Shown: positions 1-5,107 of the stretch, piece after piece
How positions within the stretch are numbered: the first letter of the stretch is position 1
How the letters are laid out: each line of letters starts with the position of its first letter
Assembly: GCA_031255955.1 (NCBI GenBank)
Contig: JAIRRO010000167.1
Coordinates: forward strand, 1 to 11,919
Direction of reading: 5' to 3'
Source: Oscillospiraceae bacterium
GTDB lineage: Bacteria; Bacillota; Clostridia; Oscillospirales; Oscillospiraceae
DNA length: 11,919 nt
The notes under the pieces: model-generated
What the model was told of the DNA's origin: nothing
Database searches by the model: none
The model's input: only the letters and a program-made list of their open reading frames with translations
Made by a program: the position numbers and the translations under genes

Positions 1-50
1 CCCGAAAAAGGTCTTAATATAAATCTTTCTGTTTCTAATGTTGGATACAC
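1..50 (-). CDS. GNAT-family N-acetyltransferase, 5' end only
   Basis: Reading the minus strand from a GTG at 50-48 gives 16 codons running off the window edge: (M)YPTLETERFILRPFS. The pattern of T-L-E-T-E-R-F-I-L-R-P-F is the usual first strand of RimJ/RimL-like GNAT acetyltransferases, which move an acetyl group from acetyl-CoA to an amine on a protein, antibiotic or small molecule. A GAGGTGG ribosome binding site lies five bases upstream of the GTG, and a perfect TATAAT lies just beyond it. The gene is on the same strand as icd and about 78 bases after its stop. It is markedly AT-rich compared with everything else in the window, which hints at separate acquisition. The substrate cannot be inferred from 16 residues. 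Confidence 0.6.
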   Translation of the reverse strand, partial: MYPTLETERFILRPFS

Positions 51-68
51 AATAACCACCTCAATATC

Positions 69-74
69 ATTATA
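69..74 (-). promoter_or_regulatory. Possible -10 element for the GNAT gene
   Basis: On the minus strand this is a perfect TATAAT, about 18 bases upstream of the GTG start. No good -35 hexamer sits 16-18 bases further upstream (CCTAAA at 17). If used, transcription would start near 62 and give a very short leader holding only the GAGGTGG site. The region is AT-rich, so a chance match is possible. Confidence 0.3.
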
Positions 75-128
75 ATTGCCCCTTTGGGATTTTTAGGCTT
101 ATTCATGCGCTCGTTCCTCTTATTTTTC

Positions 129-1328
129 TTACAGCCGCTCGCGTATGGCGGCGATAAACTGCGCTGAGTTCACCGTTTTCACCTCGACGGAGCCGTCCGT
201 CAAGGGTGCTAAGTCGCGCGTCATCGTTCCGCCTGTTATCGCCGCCACAGTCGCCGCTTCAAGCCGCGCGCCAAATGCGGAGAGCTCCGGAAGTCCGTCT
301 ATCTCGCCGCGCTTTTTGAGTGCGCCCGACCACGCGAAAATCGTTGCCGTCGGGTTTGTGGAGGTTTCTTCACCCTTTAGATAGCGGTGATAATGGCGCG
401 ACACAGTGCCGTGCGCCGCTTCGTATTCAAAGCAGCCGTCCGGCGATACCAGCACGCTTGTCATCATCGCCAAGGATCCGAAGGCGGCGCTTAAAAGATC
501 GCTCATAACATCGCCGTCGTAATTCTTCATCGCCCAAATCACGCCCCCGCGCGAGCGTACAATCCGCGCCGCCGCGTCGTCAATAAGCGTATAGAAATAT
601 GCGACGCCCGCGGCGTCAAGCTCGGCTTTGAGAAACGCATATTCCTCTTCAAAAATTTCCTTGAAGCGCCCGTCATAAATCTTCGCAATTGTGTCCTTCG
701 TCGAGAACCACAAATCCTGCTTTGTATCAAGCGCGTAGGCGAAGCACGCCTTGGCGAAGCTGCGAATGCTCGCGTCTTTGTTGTGATAGCCCGCCAGCAC
801 CGCCGGTCCGTCAAGCTGCGGCAGCGCGACGCGCTCTGTTTTGCCGCTGCTCCCCGTGAATATAAGCTCTGCCATTCCCGGCTCGTCCGTGTGCAGCTCC
901 ACGGCGGCGTAAATATCGCCATAGGCGTGTCGCGCAATGGTAATCGGCTTCTCCCACGTTTTTACCGACGGCTTTATGCACGGCACCGTAATCGGCGCGC
1001 GGAACACTGTGCCGTCGAGAATCGAGCGCAGCGTCGCGTTCGGCGATTTATACATCTTTTTAAGCCACGGAAACTCCTCCAGCTTCTGCTTGTTCGGTGT
1101 AATCGTCGCGCATTTTACAGCCACCCCAAGGCGCTTCGTCGCGTTTGCGGCGTCGGTGGTCACGCGGTCGTCGGTGTCGTTGCGGCTTTGCAAGCCGAGG
1201 TCAAAATATTCCGTTTTCAGGTCGATATACGGCGAAATAAGCTCGTCCTTTATCATCTGCCAGAGTACGCGCGTCATCTCGTCGCCGTCGATTTCCACTA
1301 TCGGCGTCGTCATTTTAATTTTGCTCAT
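129..1328 (-). CDS. icd: NADP-dependent isocitrate dehydrogenase (eukaryotic-type, dimeric)
   Basis: The 399-residue protein would oxidatively decarboxylate isocitrate to 2-oxoglutarate in the cytoplasm, producing NADPH and a precursor of glutamate. Its length and sequence match the homodimeric subfamily that includes mitochondrial and cytosolic NADP-IDH. Visible landmarks are V-E-I-D-G-D-E-M near residue 11, the substrate loop SPNATLR at 95-101, further substrate arginines near 110 and 133, the STKDTIAKIYDGRFKEIF segment around 209-226 with the catalytic lysine, and NYDGDVMSD at 269-277, the metal-binding signature. HGTVSRHYHR at 306-315 carries the Arg-His pair expected for NADP preference. 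Within the signature the usual GSLG reads GSLA. The start codon overlaps the upstream hydratase stop as ATGA, and AAGGAG lies ten bases upstream, so translation is probably coupled. No citrate synthase is in the window. Confidence 0.95.
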   Translation of the reverse strand: MSKIKMTTPIVEIDGDEMTRVLWQMIKDELISPYIDLKTEYFDLGLQSRNDTDDRVTTDAANATKRLGVAVKCATITPNKQKLEEFPWLKKMYKSPNATLRSILDGTVFRAPITVPCIKPSVKTWEKPITIARHAYGDIYAAVELHTDEPGMAELIFTGSSGKTERVALPQLDGPAVLAGYHNKDASIRSFAKACFAYALDTKQDLWFSTKDTIAKIYDGRFKEIFEEEYAFLKAELDAAGVAYFYTLIDDAAARIVRSRGGVIWAMKNYDGDVMSDLLSAAFGSLAMMTSVLVSPDGCFEYEAAHGTVSRHYHRYLKGEETSTNPTATIFAWSGALKKRGEIDGLPELSAFGARLEAATVAAITGGTMTRDLAPLTDGSVEVKTVNSAQFIAAIRERL

Positions 1329-3649
1329 TTCGGCTCATCTCCTTTTAATTTGGCGTAATAATTCATCAGGCAGCCCGCCGTCAATATTTCGCGCTCGTCA
1401 GCGGATAAGGGCGCGCAGCGTAGCGTAAGCGTGTGCCGCTGCCCGCCTGACAGCACCTCGGCGGCAAAGGTCTCTTCCCCGCGCAGCAGCGCTTTGGGCA
1501 GGTCGGGTATATAAATCCAGTCGCCATCGGTGTATGAAAAGGCTTCATCGCGGTCTATCGTAAAGGGTACGATGCCCCAGTTGACGCAGTTAGAGCGATA
1601 GCGTTTTGTGGCGTATTCATAGCAAATGTTCGCAAGTCCGCCCAGCACCCTCTGGCAGCTTGCCGCCTGCTCGCGCGCGGAGCCGTCGCCCGGCTTGTTC
1701 GCAAATATGCAAGAGCCGACGGTGGTTTCATTCTCCGCCGCGCCAAATACCCGCAGCGCGTCGGCAAGCGCCGCCGCGTCGGATTTCGTCACCGTATCGG
1801 GCGGGGCTGATGATATAGCGTCGCCGGAGCGCAGCCAATCATCCAGCGCGCGCGTCGCCTTGCTGCGCCCTACATACTCCGGGGCGCGGCGCGAGAGCGC
1901 AAATTCCGCAAGCGCCAAGGGGTTAGAGCGATAGCTGGAGGTTTCTCCCGACGGAATCAACTCGTCCGTCGTTGTGACGTCGTCGCGAATCACGGCGCAC
2001 AGGCGCAGCAAGAGATTTTGACGCACAGGGCGCAGCCTTGGCCAATCGGCGATGTTCGGTCCCATTCGGAGCTGCACGGAGGCGTCCGCCCGCCCGAAGC
2101 CGTCATACACGCGCTTTTCATAAGCGCTGCCGTCATATTTATATTCGCGCGGCGTCTCCCGGTACTCTATATCCGTCGCGGCGGTGAGAATCCCGCCGTT
2201 CTTCGCCGTCGCCGCTATGCTGCGCGCGTCCATCAACGCTACGGCTGCCATCTGCCCGTTTGCGGGCTTAGAGCCCTCGCGTGAGGCGAAATTGCGCGTC
2301 GCGTGGCGAATGGATAGTGTCGCGTTCGCCGGGGTGTCCCCCGCACCGAAGCAAGGCCCGCAAAAGGCGGGCTTCACCACGGCGCCGCACTCCATAAGCG
2401 CCCCCGATAAGCCGTCGCGCGTGATCGCTATCGCGACGGGTGTGGACGACGGATATACGGATAAATCAAAATATCCGTTCCCGACGGAGCCGCCCGCCAA
2501 AATATCCGCCGCGACAGAAATATTTTCATACATCCCGCCGGCGCAGCCGACGATTACGCCCTGCTCAACGGCGATTTTCCCCTCCGGCGTTATGCAGCTT
2601 TTCAAATTCATCCGAACACCGCCGGACGCCCCGCCGCCCAGCTCGGCGTCACACGCCGCCTCGATTTCCGCAAATATTTTTTCGGGGTCGGCTTGAAGCT
2701 CGTGAATCGTATACGCCTTTGACGGGTGAAACGGCAGGGCAATCATCGCCTCGGCTTTTGATAAATCCAGCTCTATCATAGCGTCGTAATAGGCGTTTTC
2801 GGCGGACTTCAGCTCGCTATAAGCCTCCGGTCTGCCGACGTTTTCGTAAAACTCCCGCACGCGGGAATCCGTTGTCCAGATAGAGGACAGGCAGGAGGTT
2901 TCTGTCGTCATAACATCAATCCCCGCGCGAAAATCCATCGACAGCGCCGCTATCCCCGGTCCCGCAAATTCAAGTATTTTATTTTTCACTAATCCGTCGG
3001 GGAACACCGCCGACACCAGCGCCAAGGCAATGTCGTGCGGACCGACGCCGCGCGGCGGGGCGCCTGTCACCCACACCAGCACAACCTCCGGCGGGGCGAC
3101 GTCATAGGTGTTTTTGAGCAACTGCTTAACAAGCTCTCCCCCGCCCTCTCCCACGCCGAGCGTGCCGTAGCACCCGTACCGCGTGTGAGAATCGGAGCCT
3201 AAAATCATTCTGCCGCAGCCCGCAAGCCGCTCGCGCGCGTACTGATGTATCACCGCCTGATTCGCCGGGACATAAATGCCGCCGTATTTTTTCGCCGCTG
3301 ACAGCCCGAACGCGTGGTCGTCCTCGTTTATCGTCCCTCCGACGGCGCACAGGCTGTTGTGGCAGTTCGTCAGCGCGTATGGCACGGGGAATTCCGTCAT
3401 CCCGCTTGCCCTTGCCGTTTGAATAATTCCGACGTATGTAATGTCGTGCGATATCAGTGCGTCAAAGCGCAGCCTCAACATATCGCCGTCCGTGGAGGTG
3501 TTGTGCGCGTTCATAATTTGATATGCCATGCCTCCGCCGCGGTCGGCTTTTTCGCCGCCGCGCGCCGGGATGGGACCCGCGCCTGTCAGGATTACCCCTT
3601 CTTTGATTATCGTTATCATTTCATTTTTTCCGCTTGTGCTCGCCGCCAT
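1325..3649 (-). CDS. Aconitase-superfamily hydratase (YbhJ type), probable aconitase
   Basis: The likely role is citrate-isocitrate isomerisation by a [4Fe-4S] enzyme, supplying the isocitrate dehydrogenase encoded next. I chose ATG 3649 (774 residues) because TAAGGAG lies seven bases upstream; an in-frame ATG at 3670 would place that site inside the gene. Visible are GSDSH at about 151-155, the cluster cysteines in VGCAGGMYEN (Cys369) and FCGPCFGAGD (Cys430, Cys433), and TRNFASREGS shortly after. In the C-terminal swivel domain, GDGSAREQAA near 654-663 holds the active-site Ser/Arg loop. All three cluster cysteines and the domain order of aconitase are kept, so it should be active. The family is usually annotated only as 'hydratase', and its substrate is inferred here from the coupled icd. 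Homoaconitate or another tricarboxylate remains possible. Confidence 0.85.
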   Translation of the reverse strand: MAASTSGKNEMITIIKEGVILTGAGPIPARGGEKADRGGGMAYQIMNAHNTSTDGDMLRLRFDALISHDITYVGIIQTARASGMTEFPVPYALTNCHNSLCAVGGTINEDDHAFGLSAAKKYGGIYVPANQAVIHQYARERLAGCGRMILGSDSHTRYGCYGTLGVGEGGGELVKQLLKNTYDVAPPEVVLVWVTGAPPRGVGPHDIALALVSAVFPDGLVKNKILEFAGPGIAALSMDFRAGIDVMTTETSCLSSIWTTDSRVREFYENVGRPEAYSELKSAENAYYDAMIELDLSKAEAMIALPFHPSKAYTIHELQADPEKIFAEIEAACDAELGGGASGGVRMNLKSCITPEGKIAVEQGVIVGCAGGMYENISVAADILAGGSVGNGYFDLSVYPSSTPVAIAITRDGLSGALMECGAVVKPAFCGPCFGAGDTPANATLSIRHATRNFASREGSKPANGQMAAVALMDARSIAATAKNGGILTAATDIEYRETPREYKYDGSAYEKRVYDGFGRADASVQLRMGPNIADWPRLRPVRQNLLLRLCAVIRDDVTTTDELIPSGETSSYRSNPLALAEFALSRRAPEYVGRSKATRALDDWLRSGDAISSAPPDTVTKSDAAALADALRVFGAAENETTVGSCIFANKPGDGSAREQAASCQRVLGGLANICYEYATKRYRSNCVNWGIVPFTIDRDEAFSYTDGDWIYIPDLPKALLRGEETFAAEVLSGGQRHTLTLRCAPLSADEREILTAGCLMNYYAKLKGDEPK

Positions 3650-3656
3650 CTGAACG

Positions 3657-3663
3657 CTCCTTA
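3657..3663 (-). promoter_or_regulatory. Ribosome binding site deciding the hydratase start
   Basis: The minus strand reads TAAGGAG here, seven bases before ATG 3649. It favours that start over the longer in-frame ATG at 3670, which would lie only about five bases from the predicted transcription start. Confidence 0.75.
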
Positions 3664-3681
3664 ATTTCAATCTGTTCCGCT

Positions 3682-3710
3682 ATTTTAACAGATCGGCGCG
3701 CGGATAGCAA
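3682..3710 (-). promoter_or_regulatory. Sigma-A-type promoter of the hydratase-icd operon
   Basis: The minus strand reads TTGCTA (3710-3705), a 17-base spacer, then TAAAAT (3687-3682). Each hexamer is close to consensus and the spacing is ideal. Transcription would begin near 3675, leaving a leader of about 25 bases with TAAGGAG before ATG 3649. No operator or riboswitch is visible in so short a leader. Confidence 0.7.
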
Positions 3711-3734
3711 GCGGCGTGAGCGGCGGCGCGGGCT

Positions 3735-4412
3735 TTATTCTCCGTTTTCCACAAGCTTGCCGCCGTCAGAGGGGTATATGCCCTCTCCCGTCGCGATAAC
3801 AGGCTCTCCCCGCGCTGTGGGCGTATCTTCATAGCCGTTTGCCTCCGCGCCGCGCACCGCGGTAAATGACGCCCATTCCGCTTCGTCCATCGGCAGCGTG
3901 TTGCCCGTCACAATATCCCCGCCGCGCGCGAATATACCGCCGCCGACGCTCAGCCGCGTTTTGTTATTCAGTGCGTAGCCGCAATTGATATTCACCAGCC
4001 CCAGCCCGTCATAATCCTTGTCGGCGCGCGTGACGATGCTCCCCGTCACGCGGACGCTGCCGCCGCTTTGCGTATAATATCGCGAGACAACGGAGCCTAG
4101 TTCGGCGCGCAGCCGCCCCTCCGCGCTGTCCAGCCACACCGCCCCGGCATACAGGCTGCCGTATATGCGCACCTCCCCGCCGCGCGATATAAAGCTCTCT
4201 CCCGCCTCAACATCGCCCGTCACGGTCAGGCGGCAGCCGGGACCGACGACAACACCCGCGACGCCGCGTATCTCCCCAAGGCGTATATCGCCGCTTAAAA
4301 ATTCCGCAATTTCATACTCCCCGTACACTCCCCCGTCGGCGGAGGCTGATACCCTCGGCATTACGGCTAAGCATATGGCGGCGACCGCTGTGATTACGGC
4401 AAGTTTTTTCAT
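3735..4412 (-). CDS. Secreted protein of unknown function with beta-helix-like repeats
   Basis: I do not recognise a named family. The 225-residue product begins with a clear signal peptide: MKK, a hydrophobic core at about 4-18, and a likely cleavage site after A-S-A at 23-25. There is no lipobox cysteine, so export by Sec and release or wall association is expected. Residues about 48-165 are a run of short Gly- and Val-rich strands with a G-x-V/L-x-V-x-G-x rhythm, as in LTVTGDV, VRIYGSL, VRVTGSI and LSVGGGI. This resembles right-handed beta-helices such as polymer-forming bactofilin-like domains. The C-terminal 50 residues are polar and look unstructured. GGAG lies nine bases before the ATG. 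It is on the same strand as the hydratase, but that operon has its own promoter, so no functional link is implied. Confidence 0.75.
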   Translation of the reverse strand: MKKLAVITAVAAICLAVMPRVSASADGGVYGEYEIAEFLSGDIRLGEIRGVAGVVVGPGCRLTVTGDVEAGESFISRGGEVRIYGSLYAGAVWLDSAEGRLRAELGSVVSRYYTQSGGSVRVTGSIVTRADKDYDGLGLVNINCGYALNNKTRLSVGGGIFARGGDIVTGNTLPMDEAEWASFTAVRGAEANGYEDTPTARGEPVIATGEGIYPSDGGKLVENGE

Positions 4413-4454
4413 AAGTGCATCTCCGAAAAAAGTAAAAATTTATCGCTCTCACCG

Positions 4455-4463
4455 ATTATCATA
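4455..4463 (-). promoter_or_regulatory. Possible -10 region for the secreted protein gene
   Basis: The minus strand reads TATGATAAT, holding two overlapping -10-like hexamers about 45-50 bases upstream of the start codon at 4412. The best -35-like hexamer, CTGACA, is 21 bases away, which is too far for a standard promoter. The gene has no other obvious promoter and is divergent from the abrB-like gene, so something must drive it from this stretch. Confidence 0.3.
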
Positions 4464-4499
4464 CATTAAACTTTCCGCAAATTTTGTCAGCTTTACGGA

Positions 4500-4528
4500 T
4501 TGACAAGCTACATAATCTGTGGTATTAT
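4500..4528 (+). promoter_or_regulatory. Strong sigma-A-type promoter of the abrB-like gene
   Basis: TTGACA at 4500-4505 matches the -35 consensus exactly. It is followed by a 17-base spacer and TATTAT at 4523-4528, one mismatch from TATAAT. This is the best promoter in the window. Transcription would start near 4535, about 105-115 bases before the abrB-like coding region, leaving a long leader. Confidence 0.8.
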
Positions 4529-4534
4529 GCGTTT

Positions 4535-4625
4535 TGTCGGCGAATTTGCGCCCGCGCCCGCGTGGAAACCCCCGGTGGCGCGTCGCGGGTTCCCTTGACG
4601 CAAACGTAAACCATATAATTTTATC
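4535..4625 (+). promoter_or_regulatory. Structured GC-rich 5' leader of the abrB-like gene
   Basis: Between the promoter and the ribosome binding site there is a GC-rich block flanked by AT-rich sequence. TTTGCG (4545-4550) can pair with CGCAAA (4599-4604). Inside it, CCCGCG (4551-4556 or 4557-4562) can pair with CGCGGG (4584-4589). A competing stem is GGAAACCC (4564-4571) with GGGTTCC (4587-4593), using one bulged A. The two inner stems share bases and cannot form together. I do not recognise a riboswitch class, and there is no U-tract terminator. It could tune translation or mRNA stability, or it may be chance GC pairing. Confidence 0.35.
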
Positions 4626-4648
4626 TTTGAAAGGGAGCAATGGTACAA

Positions 4649-4942
4649 ATGAAATCTACCGGCATTGTAAGGAAAATCGACGAATTGGGGCGGATAGTCC
4701 TGCCGATCGAAATGCGCCGCACATTGAACATCGCCGAAAAGGATCCTCTGGAAATCTACGTCGACGGCTCAATGGTGATTCTCAAGAAATACATACCCGA
4801 GGATCACGAGGAAAAGCGCAAGAAGTATGTCTGCGCCGTTTGCAGGCGCGAAATCGAAGCCGCCGAGGCGGCAGACGCCGAATGGACTCGCCGTCTGCCC
4901 CGCCGTGTCAGCGCCCGCGCGGCAAAGCCCAAGGAGGATTAA
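4649..4942 (+). CDS. AbrB-like transition-state transcription regulator
   Basis: The N-terminal half is a textbook SpoVT/AbrB swapped-hairpin DNA-binding domain: KSTGIVRKIDELGRIVLP, then IEMRRTLNIAEKDPLEIY and VILKKY. It is close to Bacillus subtilis AbrB, a dimer or tetramer binding AT-rich promoters of post-exponential genes. I prefer ATG 4649 (97 residues): the first ATG at 4640 lies only two bases from GGGAG, while 4649 lies eleven bases from it and matches the usual family start MKSTGIV. The C-terminal half is odd. It holds one CxxC (CAVC, residues 62-65) and then an Arg-rich stretch, where many clostridial homologues have a second CxxC. The third reading frame encodes that missing motif, which suggests two compensating frameshifts. 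The gene has its own promoter and is followed by a hairpin, so it is probably monocistronic. Confidence 0.88.
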   Translation: MKSTGIVRKIDELGRIVLPIEMRRTLNIAEKDPLEIYVDGSMVILKKYIPEDHEEKRKKYVCAVCRREIEAAEAADAEWTRRLPRRVSARAAKPKED

Positions 4943-4986
4943 AAGAAGGATTAGGCTTTCCACAAAGCCGCACCCTTGTTACGCTT

Positions 4987-5019
4987 GAGCCTGCGTCGGA
5001 TGCCCTCCGCCGCAGGCTC
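4987..5019 (+). terminator. Strong hairpin after the abrB-like gene, possible terminator
   Basis: GAGCCTGCG (4987-4995) pairs with CGCAGGCTC (5011-5019). After one T/C mismatch, CGGA pairs with TCCG around a TGCCC loop, giving a 13-pair stem. It lies 45 bases after the abrB-like stop and before the gdpP promoter, as expected for a terminator. However, no T-run follows on either strand, so it may be a weak intrinsic terminator, an mRNA-stabilising end or a processing site. Confidence 0.45.
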
Positions 5020-5044
5020 CATTATGTCTGCAATTACGTCCAGC

Positions 5045-5073
5045 TTGAAATCCGCGCCGATTTGTTGTAGAAT
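5045..5073 (+). promoter_or_regulatory. Sigma-A-type promoter of the gdpP operon
   Basis: TTGAAA (5045-5050), a 17-base spacer and TAGAAT (5068-5073) form a good sigma-A promoter. Transcription would start near 5080, about 28 bases before the GTG start of gdpP. No promoter of similar quality is seen in the short gaps that follow, so it may drive the whole gdpP-to-ftsH series. Confidence 0.7.
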
Positions 5074-5093
5074 ACCGTTATCAAACGTGTTTT

Positions 5094-5102
5094 AGGAGGT
5101 GA
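5094..5102 (+). promoter_or_regulatory. Ribosome binding site deciding the gdpP start
   Basis: AGGAGGTGA is a full-length Shine-Dalgarno sequence. It overlaps the in-frame GTG at 5099, so that codon cannot be the start. The GTG at 5108 is about seven bases downstream and is the better choice. Confidence 0.8.
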
Positions 5103-5107
5103 GCGCG

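Noticed and set aside
35..106. A 23-codon minus-strand reading frame after icd, starting MNKPKNPKGA, with a weak AGAGG upstream and overlapping the GNAT start.
   Set aside because: It could be a leader peptide, but no regulatory codon run or conserved motif is visible, and short frames are common in AT-rich DNA.
783..1358. A 191-codon plus-strand open frame opposite icd.
   Set aside because: It is Arg- and His-rich with no recognisable domain, and it lies wholly opposite a certain gene in GC-rich DNA.
3711..3734. GC-rich stretch after the secreted protein gene, considered as a terminator.
   Set aside because: The GCGGCG repeats are direct, not inverted, and no T-run follows on the minus strand.
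4563..4604. GGTTC-containing GC-rich block in the abrB leader, considered as a tRNA T-arm.
   Set aside because: There is no matching acceptor, D or anticodon arm and no tRNA-like spacing.
4519..5070. A 183-codon plus-strand frame covering the abrB-like gene.
   Set aside because: It spans the promoter leader, the gene and the hairpin, is Arg-rich, and is not even the frame that carries the missing CxxC motif.
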